A stretch of DNA of 39,594 nt from Thermoleophilia bacterium (GTDB lineage: Bacteria > Actinomycetota > Thermoleophilia > Solirubrobacterales > 70-9). The DNA is taken from contig JAENWT010000021.1 of NCBI GenBank assembly GCA_016650125.1, forward strand, positions 1 to 39,594, read 5' to 3'. Within the stretch, counting starts at the first letter, position 1, and every line of letters starts with the position of its first letter. Positions 15,056 through 23,563 of this stretch are shown piece by piece. Under the pieces are notes generated by a model. That model saw only the letters and a list, made by a program, of their open reading frames with translations, was not told where the DNA came from and did no database searches. Position numbers and translations under genes: made by a program.

Positions 15056-16252
15056 TCACCAGAACATCATCGGTGTCCTGGTCAACAGCTCGGTGCCGTC
15101 GGCTGTGACGATCAGGTTCTGTTCGAAACCGGCACTTCCCACGCCGTCATGGGCCAGAAAGGCTTCGATTCCCAGCACAGAGTTTCCCTCGAACACCTCG
15201 TCGCCTTCAAGCAGGTCGGTGCCGATCCAGGGGAACTGCCAGAAGTGCCCGATCCCGTGTCCGTAGATCGGCCACATCTCGCCGGCTTGGTCCTTGGCGC
15301 CGCCGGCTTCCTCGGTCAGTCGGTCGCCGAGCCGGCAGGCCTCCATGATCGAGACGCCGGGCTTGATCATGTCGATGATCGCATTCACGATTCCGGCGGT
15401 CGCTTCGACCAGTTCCTTCTGCTCGGCGGTCGCCGAATGCGGTTCACAGACCGAGGTTCGACCGGGATCCAGCCAGTATCCCTGCCATATCGGGCCGTAT
15501 ACCCAGCCACGGACCATGTCTCCGGGGACGGGTGCATCAAGACTGTAACCGGTCAGCGGATTCCGGCAGAAGGTCTCGATCGAGTCGCCGTGAGAGATCG
15601 GAATCATGTGATAAGCGCCACCGCGCCGCACCACTTCGGAGGCTGCAGCCGCGGCTGCCTCGGCCTCGGTCTTGCCGACCAGGAGGTTCTCGAAGAGCGC
15701 GTTGAGCCCGACCGTTGCGATTTCACCGGCCTCGCGGTAGCAGTCCAGCTCAAGCGGGCTTTTCGTCCGTCGTACCCGCTCGACCAGTTGGTCGTCTTCG
15801 ACCCATTCAACACCAGGGGTGGCGGCTTCGAGTTTGCGCCAGTACTTGACCGGCAGGAAGTCAGTGCCACAGACGCCCACACGGCCGCTCAGCCCGAGCC
15901 GGTTTACTGCCTCGGCGACGCCTTCTGGCATGTGCCAGTGCCACTCGACCCGGTCGGTTGCCATCGATTCAGGTGGAGTTCCGGCTTCGTCGGTATGAAG
16001 TTCCGGCTGCTCTCCGTCGGTGAGGATCGCCGCAGCAAATCCCCGGCCGGTCCAGAGCCTGGTGTCCTGCTCGTGTCCGGAATGGGTCGAATAGAAGTTA
16101 GTCAGGTAGTGGATGTCGCCGTAGCGCTCGTAGGTCCCGGCGGAGCGGCCCCAAACCACGAGGGAGTCGAGATCCTGACGCGCCATCTCCTCGTAGACAC
16201 GGCTCCAGCGAGCCTCGTACTCTTCGATCGTAAAGTACATTTCACCAGCCAT
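15056..16252 (-). CDS. M24-family protein lacking one metal ligand
   Basis: This 398-residue protein starts at an ATG behind GAGGAGG (spacing about 5), which rules out a longer reading to 16327. It has the creatinase-like N-domain and the pita-bread C-domain. D262 (WLDPGRT), H332 (YGHGIG), E363 (LGIEAFL) and E377 (GFEQNLIVT) align with four of the five canonical ligands. The first Asp, expected eleven residues before D262, is V251. The paralogue at 9870-11090 keeps it. Creatinase itself shows that the fold can work without metals, so the protein may catalyse a different reaction. It has its own LacI-type operator and is followed by the LacI gene. Confidence 0.85.
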   Translation of the reverse strand: MAGEMYFTIEEYEARWSRVYEEMARQDLDSLVVWGRSAGTYERYGDIHYLTNFYSTHSGHEQDTRLWTGRGFAAAILTDGEQPELHTDEAGTPPESMATDRVEWHWHMPEGVAEAVNRLGLSGRVGVCGTDFLPVKYWRKLEAATPGVEWVEDDQLVERVRRTKSPLELDCYREAGEIATVGLNALFENLLVGKTEAEAAAAAASEVVRRGGAYHMIPISHGDSIETFCRNPLTGYSLDAPVPGDMVRGWVYGPIWQGYWLDPGRTSVCEPHSATAEQKELVEATAGIVNAIIDMIKPGVSIMEACRLGDRLTEEAGGAKDQAGEMWPIYGHGIGHFWQFPWIGTDLLEGDEVFEGNSVLGIEAFLAHDGVGSAGFEQNLIVTADGTELLTRTPMMFW

Positions 16253-16308
16253 GTAAACCTCCTCGTCGCCTACCCAATGGCACCTCGGTTCCAACCTATC
16301 AAAAGTTG

Positions 16309-16322
16309 CCAAAGCGTTTTGG
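16309..16322 (-). promoter_or_regulatory. LacI-type operator 4, before the second M24 gene
   Basis: CCAAAGCGTTTTGG, identical over 14 bases to the site at 6259, lies 57 bases before the M24 ATG at 16252. Reading leftwards it is followed by a TGATAG that could belong to a -10 element. This makes the M24 gene and probably the following LacI gene part of the same regulon. Confidence 0.7.
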
Positions 16323-16402
16323 TACATCGGCCGATTGCCGATGAAGAACCCCGGCTCGCCGACCGGATGATCGATGGCATCCGCCTGCAGCCGGCCTGAG
16401 AC

Positions 16403-16420
16403 TCTCAGCCAAATCTCAGC
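16403..16420 (+). promoter_or_regulatory. Tandem TCTCAGC direct repeat before the ApbE operon
   Basis: TCTCAGC occurs at 16403-16409 and again at 16414-16420, exactly 11 bp apart, so both copies lie on one face of the helix. Such 11-bp direct repeats are typical of OmpR/PhoB-type response-regulator sites. They lie 44 bases before the first ATG of the redox trio. No regulator gene is adjacent, so the binding protein is unknown. Confidence 0.4.
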
Positions 16421-16463
16421 AAACGTTTAGGCCTGGCTGACATCTCTGGACCACGATGGTCCC

Positions 16464-16760
16464 ATGAGCATCCAGCAAGATCCGAAGCGGTTGGCGGCAC
16501 TCAGGAAGGCGGCCCGGATTCGCCGCGTACGGGCGATCCGCAGGGGCGTGGCAGCGATCGGCGTCTCAATGGCGATCGCTTTCAGCACGATCGTCGCCCA
16601 GCGGCACGTCGGTGACTCGACCGCCGCCGCCTCGACGGCGCCCGCATCTTCATTGGCCACCACCGAAACCACCACCACCGACCCGACCGGAGGATTCACC
16701 TCGGACCCGACGGTCGTGGCAACCACCCAGCCCGAACCGCTGACCACGAGCCAGTCATGA
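16464..16760 (+). CDS. Small single-span membrane protein, Thr/Ser-rich
   Basis: This protein has 98 residues. A basic N-terminus (KRLAALRKAARIRRVRAIRR, to about residue 27) precedes one hydrophobic helix, VAAIGVSMAIAFSTIVA. An extracytoplasmic tail rich in Thr, Ser and Ala follows, including TTETTTTDPTGGFTSDPT. The stop overlaps the ApbE start by four bases. I do not recognise a domain. The position before ApbE suggests an accessory of a flavin electron-transfer system. The tail has no clear D-x-x-(S/T)-G-A-(S/T) flavinylation motif; DPTGGFT is only loosely similar. Confidence 0.65.
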   Translation: MSIQQDPKRLAALRKAARIRRVRAIRRGVAAIGVSMAIAFSTIVAQRHVGDSTAAASTAPASSLATTETTTTDPTGGFTSDPTVVATTQPEPLTTSQS

Positions 16761-17704
16761 CCCGGCAGCTCGAAGTCCGGGAATTCGCGGCGCTCGGCGG
16801 CCGGGTGCGGATCGCGATCGACGATCCGGCCGCGGCCTGGCTCCTGCCCGCCGCCGAAGAGATCGTCCGCCAGCTCCATTCGGACCTCTCCCGCTTCGAG
16901 CCGCTCTCCGAGCTCAGCCGTCTCAACGCGGACCCACGGACCGAGGTCGAGGTCAGCCCGCTGATGGCTCGTTTCATCGCCGACGTGATCGGCGCCGCCC
17001 GGCTCAGCGGTGGCCTGGTCGATGCGACCTGCCTCGATGCGGTCGAGGCCGCCGGCTACCGGGACTCGATCGACTTCAGCCATCAGGCGGCTCCGGCGGA
17101 TTCACCCTCGCCCCTGCCGCGCCATCCGGCCACACCGGACGGGCGTGCGTCCTGGGCGGCGGTCGAGATCGATCCCGATCGCGGGCTGGTGCGGCGGCCC
17201 GCCGGGCTGCGGTTCGACAGCGGCGGCCTCGGCAAGGGCCTCGCGGCCGACCTGGTCGCCGAGGCGCTGGACGACGTTCACTATTTCTCGATCGACTGCG
17301 GCGGCGACCTGCGCATGGGCGGCACCGGCGCAAACGACGCGATCGTGTCGGTGTCCGGACCCCGGCGCGGCGACGGGCCGGTCGCGGAACTGGTCCTGCC
17401 CTCCGGCTTTGCGGTCGCCACCAGCGGAATCAGCCGCCGGGCCTGGCTCAACCCGGACGGTCGACCCAGCCACCACCTGATCGATCCCGGTACCGGGCTG
17501 CCTGCCTTCACAGGGGTCGTCCAGGCGACCGCCGCCGCGCCGACCGCAGTTGAAGCAGAGGTCATGGCGAAGTCGGCGCTGCTCGTCGGGCCGGACCTTG
17601 CCGCCGGATGGCTCGAGTTCGGCGGCGTGGTCGTGCTCGACGACGGCGCGCTGATCGAAGTTCCCTCCCCGGCCGAAGCGAGCACGCCGATGGTGGCCCT
17701 GTGA
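16757..17704 (+). CDS. apbE: ApbE-family FAD:protein FMN transferase
   Basis: This 315-residue protein has the ApbE fold. Typical blocks are FDSGGLGKGLAADLVAEAL (about 153-171), YFSIDCGGDLRMGG (about 176-189) and HHLIDPGTGLPA (about 237-248), ending with a strand reading MAKSALLVG. ApbE enzymes attach FMN to a Thr or Ser of partner proteins, usually on the outer face of the membrane. This one has no obvious export signal at the called start. It is coupled by ATGA to the small membrane protein before it and by GTGA to the ferric-reductase-like protein after it. No FMN-binding-domain substrate is encoded next to it. Confidence 0.85.
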   Translation: MTRQLEVREFAALGGRVRIAIDDPAAAWLLPAAEEIVRQLHSDLSRFEPLSELSRLNADPRTEVEVSPLMARFIADVIGAARLSGGLVDATCLDAVEAAGYRDSIDFSHQAAPADSPSPLPRHPATPDGRASWAAVEIDPDRGLVRRPAGLRFDSGGLGKGLAADLVAEALDDVHYFSIDCGGDLRMGGTGANDAIVSVSGPRRGDGPVAELVLPSGFAVATSGISRRAWLNPDGRPSHHLIDPGTGLPAFTGVVQATAAAPTAVEAEVMAKSALLVGPDLAAGWLEFGGVVVLDDGALIEVPSPAEASTPMVAL

Positions 17705-18285
17705 TCGCAACCGACCAGATCTTCTGGACCCTGAGCCGCGGCACCGGCATCGCCGCGATCACGCTGGCAAGTGTCTCGGTCTGCTTCGGCCTACTCTCCG
17801 GCCGGGGCCTCAAGCTCGGCCCTGGCCGCTTCCGCGACGGCAAGACGATCCACGAAGCACTCTCGATCGCAACGATCGTCCTGATCCTCGCCCACGGCCT
17901 CCTCCTGCTCGGCGACGGCTGGCTCCGCCCCGGCCTGGCCGGTATCGCCGTCCCCTTCCAGATGTCCTACCGGCCGGTCTGGACCGGGCTCGGCATCTTC
18001 AGTGGATACGGCCTCGTGATCCTCGGGCTCTCGTATTACCTGCGGGCGCAGATCGGCCCGTCGCGGTGGCGCTACCTCCACCGGTTCACCGCCGTCTTCT
18101 GGGTTGCCGGATTCGTCCACGCGATCGGTGCCGGCGGCGACATCGGCGCCCTCTGGATGTGGCTGGTCCTGATGGTGCCGGCGGTGCCCGCCTTCGTCCT
18201 GCTCGGCATGCGCTTCGGCGCGCCGCGCGAGACGACGCGCCCGGCACCGAGCCGTCCCCGGCCGGCGAGGCCGCAGGGGACATAA
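17701..18285 (+). CDS. Ferric-reductase-like transmembrane protein (haem b type)
   Basis: The GTG at 17701 overlaps the ApbE stop by four bases and gives a 194-residue integral membrane protein with about five to six helices. Histidines suited to haem ligation lie in KTIHEALSI, LAHGLLLLG, YLHRFTAVFW and FVHAIGAGG, the paired pattern of ferric-reductase/YedZ-type domains. There is no NAD(P)H- or FAD-binding domain, so electrons must come from or go to another protein. Together with ApbE and the small membrane protein it probably forms a membrane electron-transfer unit using covalently bound FMN. The C-terminus is a Pro/Arg-rich cytoplasmic tail. Confidence 0.75.
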   Translation: MIATDQIFWTLSRGTGIAAITLASVSVCFGLLSGRGLKLGPGRFRDGKTIHEALSIATIVLILAHGLLLLGDGWLRPGLAGIAVPFQMSYRPVWTGLGIFSGYGLVILGLSYYLRAQIGPSRWRYLHRFTAVFWVAGFVHAIGAGGDIGALWMWLVLMVPAVPAFVLLGMRFGAPRETTRPAPSRPRPARPQGT

Positions 18286-18342
18286 GGATCGGGTCCTGAC
18301 GTCTGTCTCCACGCTGACGCGCGGAGCACAGGCGGCGAGACC

Positions 18343-19551
18343 CTAGAGGAAGGTCTGGCCGTCGCCGCGGTAGGTGGCGACTTCGTCGACGATCTCGCCG
18401 TCCTCGATCAGGAGGAGTGAGTCGAACCGCTCGCAGAGCTCGCCGGCCTTGCTGTGTCGCATGTAGACGTTGTCACCGAGGCTGAGGCCGTCGGCGGCGT
18501 CGCCGAGCAGCGGTGTCTGGACTTCGCCGGCGCCTTCCTCGTCGTCCAGGGTGAGTCCTTCCGGCAGCCACGGCACCGGCATCCGCGCGGGGCCCGGGGC
18601 TCCGGACGAGAGGTAGCCGCCACCGAGAGCGGTGACAACGCCGGGTCCGGGACGCCGAACGATCGGCAGGGCGAAAGCGGCGGCGGGGGCGAGGTTGAAC
18701 CACGAGTAATGGTCGAACTGGGACGGGGCGTAGAAGCCGGAGCCGGCCGCGACCTCGGTCACCGCCTCCTCTTCGGAAGTGAATTCGAGCGAGCCGGTGC
18801 CGCCGCCGTTGACGATCTTCAGGTCGGCGACCTTGCCGACCTGCTCGACGACGCCGGCGCGCCGCTCCTTGAGCTCGGCGATCGAACGCTTCTGCATCCA
18901 CTTGATCTTGCGGGCGCGGACCGGTTGTCTCGGCGGTTTGTCGCCGACCCCGGAGATCTGTCCTTCGTAAGCCAAGATCGCGACCAGCTCGACTTTGTCG
19001 CGCCGGCCGATCTCTTCAGCCAGGGCCACGGCCTGCTCCGGGGTGCGGATCGGTGAGCGCCGGGCGCCGGCGCGGATGCGGCCGCCCATCGCCTGGAAAC
19101 CGGCGTCGAGCTCGAGGCAGAGACGCACCGGCCCGGCCTCCTTGCCGAGCACCGACTCGATCAGGTCGAGGTGCTCGACGCAGTCGACCGTGAGGATCGG
19201 CGCGACATCCGGCAGGGCCGCGTTGTGGAGGGCGAGTTCGCTTAGCGCTTCGAGGTCGGTGGTCGGGTAAGCCAGCAGCAGGTCGGTGAATCCGCCTTCG
19301 GCCAGCCAGAGCGTCTCCGGCAGGGTGAAGGTCATGACGCCCCGGAAACGCTCGTCCCGCTCGAGAATCCGCTCGATCAGGTCCCGACTTCGAATCGACT
19401 TCGAGGCGACCCGGATCGGCTTGTCACCGGAGCGGGCCAGCATCGAGTCGGCGTTCGCCCACATCGCGTCGAGGTCGACAAAGGCGAAAGGTCCCTCGAC
19501 CTCGCTGAAGATCTCTTCGTAATAGGCGTGGCTGCGGGAGGAGAGGTCCAT
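18343..19551 (-). CDS. PLP-dependent amino acid deaminase/aldolase (alanine racemase N-domain type)
   Basis: This 402-residue protein belongs to the fold-type III PLP enzymes that include D-threonine aldolase and D-serine dehydratase. The N-terminal barrel holds the cofactor Lys in RVASKSIRS (residues about 47-55), with the opening strand FAFVDLDAM before it. The PLP-phosphate region is IVNGGGTGSLEF. The C-terminal domain includes LSLGDNVYMRHSKAGEL near residue 360, where the His matches a metal ligand of D-serine dehydratase-like proteins. Likely reactions are deamination or retro-aldol cleavage of a hydroxy-amino acid. It is a single gene between the redox trio (convergent) and a tRNA. Confidence 0.8.
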   Translation of the reverse strand: MDLSSRSHAYYEEIFSEVEGPFAFVDLDAMWANADSMLARSGDKPIRVASKSIRSRDLIERILERDERFRGVMTFTLPETLWLAEGGFTDLLLAYPTTDLEALSELALHNAALPDVAPILTVDCVEHLDLIESVLGKEAGPVRLCLELDAGFQAMGGRIRAGARRSPIRTPEQAVALAEEIGRRDKVELVAILAYEGQISGVGDKPPRQPVRARKIKWMQKRSIAELKERRAGVVEQVGKVADLKIVNGGGTGSLEFTSEEEAVTEVAAGSGFYAPSQFDHYSWFNLAPAAAFALPIVRRPGPGVVTALGGGYLSSGAPGPARMPVPWLPEGLTLDDEEGAGEVQTPLLGDAADGLSLGDNVYMRHSKAGELCERFDSLLLIEDGEIVDEVATYRGDGQTFL

Positions 19552-19587
19552 CTGACTCCGGAGACTAGACGCCCCGCAGGCTGAAAA

Positions 19588-19676
19588 CGGAGAGGGAGGG
19601 ATTCGAACCCTCGAGAGAGCTTGCGCCCCCTACTCGCTTAGCAGGCGAGTGCCTTCAGCCACTCGGCCACCTCTCC
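19588..19676 (-). tRNA. tRNA-Ser (anticodon GCT)
   Basis: Reading leftwards, GGAGAGG pairs with CCTCTCC and a G discriminator lies at 19588. The anticodon arm ctcgc-ctgctaa-gcgag carries GCT. The long variable arm and GGTTCGAATCC T arm are those of a class II serine tRNA. It is the second serine tRNA of the window. Confidence 0.95.
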
Positions 19677-19930
19677 GGGCCGGGTGATTGTATGGATTCG
19701 CCGTCCAAGCGGAGAACCGTCCCCGGACACCGAAGTGCCCCGGACTTTCGTCCGGGGCATTTGGTCGGCCTCCCATTGGGTCGCTACAGGCGGTCAGTCG
19801 TCGGAAATCCCGCCTGCCCTGCAACCCAGTCTTTGATACTGGGGGCTCGGAATTAGGGGCTTGGCTATTGGGGGGAATAGCTGCCCTGCCACAGAAACTA
19901 CCCACCCATTTTTGTGATGAAACACACTGT
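19677..19930. other. Intergenic stretch with a GC-rich hairpin
   Basis: No convincing gene was found here. A perfect 9-bp stem GCCCCGGAC-TTTC-GTCCGGGGC lies at 19737-19758, and a smaller CCCAGT/ACTGGG stem lies further right. Neither is followed by a T run on either strand, so I do not call a terminator. The stretch separates the end of the SGNH gene from the 5' end of tRNA-Ser. Confidence 0.4.
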
Positions 19931-20944
19931 TCATGTAATGGTAAGATTTTCTTTGTCAGTGCTCGAAACGCCCACGGCTGCGTCTAGTGTGGCCAGCGTC
20001 TGGAGCAGCAGAAGGTTGCGCAGATTGGCCCCGTAAAGCAGCGCCGGGGGCCGGAAATCGACCGAGCTCTGAAGAGCGTCCGGGTCGCGCCAGCCACCAG
20101 GGGTTTCGAGATGAAACCCATCGAATATTTCCCGGTCGTGATCGACCAGACCGTAGTTGACCAGGCGCTCGTCTGACAACACCGACCACTGGTCGAACAG
20201 AGCGACCTCGCTCCGTTTGGCGAACTCGGCGATCCAGTTGCTCGTTTCCTCCGCGAAACGCCACCGTCCAGGCAGGATTTCGTGGTCGAGCTGAGGCGGA
20301 AGTGTCATCAGGATCGGCACCGGCCCGAGGCGCCTGATGGCCGTGACCACCCGCAGAGCGTTTTTCGCGGTCTTCCTGCTCGACATTCCGAAGTTGGCGC
20401 CATTGGTGCCCAAGTTGACAAAGACGAAGCGTGGCTTCACGAGGCGGATCTCGAAACTCAGCGGTGATTCATCCGGAGGACAATCCTGGTCGGGCAGCCA
20501 GATCTTGAGATTCTTCGGGCCGACGCTCGATTTAGACGGTTTGAGGAGTTGTTTCGCGAGTATCCCGGAACGCGTTGCTGCCGATAAACGGCTGAACGAA
20601 TTCCAAGGCGCGCGTTCTTCGGCCGGCCTGGCCGTACCGAGCGCATCATTGCCGGGTGGCAGTGGAATTTCGCGATACCGGAGCATCGTCGGCTCGAGCC
20701 AGGAGTGGCAATCCCAGACCGGCATGCGGCAGCCGAGTCCATAGAGCGCGTTGTAACTGGCCAGGTTCGAATCGCCGACCTTGGCGAAGACGTTGGCGCG
20801 CATGCCCATGTCGTCGGCCCGCGCCACGTCGGCCCTGAGCCGGACCACTGATTCCGTGTTCCAGCGCCGGCCGACGGCGAGTTCAAACGGATCCAGATCG
20901 CGATCAAGCGATGCACGTGGCGGCTTTCGGGATCCCCGGAACAC
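19931..20944 (-). CDS. SGNH/GDSL-type hydrolase-like protein
   Basis: This 337-residue protein has the SGNH blocks in order. They are ANVFAKVGDSN with the nucleophile Ser at about S59, then FVFVNLGTNGANFG, which matches the GxND block, and a late FDGFHLETPGG, whose Asp and His match the D-x-x-H pair. The family contains esterases, lipases and O-acetyl hydrolases. The GTG at 20944 is the only start supported, because an in-frame stop lies shortly upstream; no signal peptide is visible, though many relatives are exported. It is divergent from the acylase gene across a 96-base gap. The substrate is unknown. Confidence 0.65.
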   Translation of the reverse strand: MFRGSRKPPRASLDRDLDPFELAVGRRWNTESVVRLRADVARADDMGMRANVFAKVGDSNLASYNALYGLGCRMPVWDCHSWLEPTMLRYREIPLPPGNDALGTARPAEERAPWNSFSRLSAATRSGILAKQLLKPSKSSVGPKNLKIWLPDQDCPPDESPLSFEIRLVKPRFVFVNLGTNGANFGMSSRKTAKNALRVVTAIRRLGPVPILMTLPPQLDHEILPGRWRFAEETSNWIAEFAKRSEVALFDQWSVLSDERLVNYGLVDHDREIFDGFHLETPGGWRDPDALQSSVDFRPPALLYGANLRNLLLLQTLATLDAAVGVSSTDKENLTIT

Positions 20945-20982
20945 TGCGCAGACCCTACGGGGCGAATCCCTTCATGTGCGAT

Positions 20983-20997
20983 GGTGTTATAGACACC
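20983..20997. promoter_or_regulatory. Palindrome over a possible divergent promoter
   Basis: GGTGT-TATAG-ACACC lies in the gap between the SGNH gene (leftward) and the acylase gene (rightward). The centre offers TATAGA rightward and TATAAC leftward as -10 elements. A single regulator could control both genes. No -35 is clear on either strand. Confidence 0.3.
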
Positions 20998-21040
20998 GAT
21001 GTACCAACCGTTGACTGCTTTTTGGACTTAGGAGAGATAC

Positions 21041-23554
21041 ATGCGTCGTTTGACCGCGCTCACCGCGCTCTTGATTTTCGCCATTTTCGGCCTGGCCCCG
21101 ACGGCCAACGCCGCAACCCGTGACTACTCGGCGACCGCGCTGAACATCATCCCCTCGGGTCAGTACGGAATCCCCGGGATTCCCGGCAACGACACGCAGG
21201 CGAAGATGTACGACGGCCTGACCCCGCTCTTCAACAAGGTCACCAACAACGACCTCAACACACTCTTCAAGTCCGAGCGACTCGGGATTTCCGACGCCGG
21301 TCCCGGTATCCCGGAGGTCGTGCCGCGCGCAGGGGTGACCATCACCCGCGACTCGTACCACGTGCCTCATGTCAAGGCGACCACCTATAACGGTGGCATC
21401 TGGGTGGCCGGCTGGATCGCGGCCGAAGATCGTGGCCTGCTGCTCCAGCAGGCCCGTTACAACGCCCGGGTGGCGGCGATCGACGCGCCGCACCTGAGCG
21501 CGATCGGCCTCGTCTCCAGCCTCGCGAGTTTCGAGCCGAGTGCCCAGACCGAAGCAGCGGTGGCGAAGCAGACCGACGCGCTGCTGGCCGAAGGCAAGGA
21601 AGGCAAGGGCGTCCTTCAGGACATCGACACCTACATCACCGGCATCAACGACTACCTCACGACGACCGGTTCCACGAACGATCCCTGGACGCGCAACGAC
21701 GTCTATGCGGTCAACGCGCTCAAGGACCAGTTCCTCGGCGAGGGTGGCGGCGACGAAGCCCGGCGCTCCCAATTCCTCGGCGGATTGAACAAGCGCCTCG
21801 GCGCCAAGAAAGGCTGGAAGGTCTTCAATGACCTTCGTCAGCACACCACGAACCGCAGTCCGATTTCGATCGACGGCAACTTCCCATATGAGCCGATCCC
21901 GAAGAAGAGCCGCAAGGGCAGCGTCGTGCTCGATCCCGACAGCTTTGTCGAGACTTCGGTCACGCCACAGCCGGTTGCCGAAGAGCTGAAGACACCCGAC
22001 GCCCGCGCGACCGCCAGCAACACGCTGATGATCACCAAGAAGCATTCGGCCACCGGTCGGCCGCTGATGGTCGGCGGTCCTCAGATCGGCTACTTCTACC
22101 CCGGCCTCACCTACGAGATCGACATGGATGCCCCGGGGCTCAAGTGGCGCGGTGCCACTTCGGCTCCGTTCCCCGGTTATCTGCTGATCGGACGCGGCCA
22201 GGACTTCGCGACCACTTTGACCTCGGCCAGCGGCGACGTGATCGACCAGTTCGCCGAAACCCTTTGCGGCGGCAGCGACACCAAGTACCTGTACAAGGGC
22301 AAGTGTCGCAGCATGGGCAACTTTGACGCCGGCACGCTCACGCGCGGCGGTGTGACCGAGCCGGTCTCGTTCAAGACCACGGTCCACGGACCGGTGGTCG
22401 GCTACGCGACGGTCAAGGGCAAGAAGATCGCCCTCGCCTCGAAGCGCTCGAGTTACGGCAAGGACGTGCTGGACCTGATGTTCAACCGCCGCCTGTCAAA
22501 CGGCACGGTCAAGAGTCCGAAGACGTTCTTCAAGGCCGCGGCCAGGACGCCGCAGACCTTCAACTCGTTCTACATCGACAACAACCACGTCGCCGAATAC
22601 ACCAGCGGCCGGCTGCCGATGAGGGACAAGCGGGTCGATCCCGGGCTGCCCACAAAGGGCACCGGCCAGTACGAGTGGAAGGGCTACCTTTCCGCCGATG
22701 GTCATCCTCACGGAACCGATCCGAAGTCGGGAACGATGGTCAACTGGAACAACAGCGTCGCTCACAAATTCGGCTCGGCCGATGACGAGTGGGGCCGGGC
22801 CGGAACCGTGGCCCGGGTCGACATGCTGAACAAGAACCTCAAGAAGAACAAGCGAAACGGCAAATGGACGATGGCCGCAGTTGCTTCGGCCATGAATGCC
22901 GGTGCAACCCAGGACGTGCGGTCCGTCGTGACCACCCCGCTTCTGGCCCAGTTGCTCAAGGGCTCAAAGGCCCCGAACGCGACTGCCGCCGGAATGCTGA
23001 AGCAGATGGTCGCCTGGAACAAGAAGGGCAGCAGCCGCCTGGACCGCGATCTCAACGGTGAGATCGACGCCCCCGGCGCGGCTTCGATGGACGCGGCCTG
23101 GGCTGGTGTCCATGACGGTGATCCGAGCGACGGTATCGATCCCCAAGTGGACGGCATCGCCGATGCGTTCATGCGACCGGTCCTTGGTCCGCAGCTGGAT
23201 GAGCTTGATTCGCTCTTCTCGCGATTCGACGCTCCGCCGTCGGGTCAGTACGCGGGCTGGTACCAGTACTTCGATCGCGACATCCGCGGCCTGCTCGGCA
23301 AGAAGACCGACAACTTCCGGGTCAGCTACTGCGGCCACGGAAAGAAGGCGAAGTGCCAGAAGGCCGTTTGGACCGCGATCGCCAAGGCCGGCGATCGCTT
23401 GACCGCCGCCCACGGCACCTCGAACCCGGCCGACTGGCACGCCAATGCGGTCGCGGAACGGATCAACTTCGGTCCGCTTCCGCTGATCCAGATGCGGTAC
23501 ACGAACCGCCCGAGCGGAATCCAGCAGGTCATCAGCTTCAAGGGCCACCGCTAG
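21041..23554 (+). CDS. Secreted penicillin acylase-family N-terminal nucleophile hydrolase
   Basis: This 837-residue precursor starts with a signal peptide (MRRLTALTALLIFAIFGLAP, cleavage near TANA-A). The A-chain has ITRDSYHVPHVKA and GWIAAEDRGLLLQQARYNAR (residues about 103-147), the usual opening of the family. Autocatalytic cleavage would occur before S326 in ARATASNTLMI, exposing the catalytic Ser of the B-chain; it is followed by GGPQIGYFYPGLTYEI. AGGAGAG lies 5 bases before the ATG. Relatives deacylate penicillins, homoserine-lactone signals and other acyl amides outside the cytoplasm. The natural substrate, possibly a quorum signal or an acylated peptide, cannot be told from sequence. 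Confidence 0.85.
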   Translation: MRRLTALTALLIFAIFGLAPTANAATRDYSATALNIIPSGQYGIPGIPGNDTQAKMYDGLTPLFNKVTNNDLNTLFKSERLGISDAGPGIPEVVPRAGVTITRDSYHVPHVKATTYNGGIWVAGWIAAEDRGLLLQQARYNARVAAIDAPHLSAIGLVSSLASFEPSAQTEAAVAKQTDALLAEGKEGKGVLQDIDTYITGINDYLTTTGSTNDPWTRNDVYAVNALKDQFLGEGGGDEARRSQFLGGLNKRLGAKKGWKVFNDLRQHTTNRSPISIDGNFPYEPIPKKSRKGSVVLDPDSFVETSVTPQPVAEELKTPDARATASNTLMITKKHSATGRPLMVGGPQIGYFYPGLTYEIDMDAPGLKWRGATSAPFPGYLLIGRGQDFATTLTSASGDVIDQFAETLCGGSDTKYLYKGKCRSMGNFDAGTLTRGGVTEPVSFKTTVHGPVVGYATVKGKKIALASKRSSYGKDVLDLMFNRRLSNGTVKSPKTFFKAAARTPQTFNSFYIDNNHVAEYTSGRLPMRDKRVDPGLPTKGTGQYEWKGYLSADGHPHGTDPKSGTMVNWNNSVAHKFGSADDEWGRAGTVARVDMLNKNLKKNKRNGKWTMAAVASAMNAGATQDVRSVVTTPLLAQLLKGSKAPNATAAGMLKQMVAWNKKGSSRLDRDLNGEIDAPGAASMDAAWAGVHDGDPSDGIDPQVDGIADAFMRPVLGPQLDELDSLFSRFDAPPSGQYAGWYQYFDRDIRGLLGKKTDNFRVSYCGHGKKAKCQKAVWTAIAKAGDRLTAAHGTSNPADWHANAVAERINFGPLPLIQMRYTNRPSGIQQVISFKGHR

Positions 23555-23563
23555 AAAAAACTC

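Noticed and set aside
14969-16399. 476-residue rightward frame opposite the M24 gene
   Set aside because: It is the antisense of a gene with a strong ribosome binding site and clear M24 motifs.
19737-19758. Terminator hairpin upstream of tRNA-Ser(GCT)
   Set aside because: The stem is strong, but there is no T run on either strand and no transcript clearly ends there.
19630-19905. Leftward 91-residue frame over tRNA-Ser(GCT)
   Set aside because: It runs through the tRNA gene and shows no protein family pattern.
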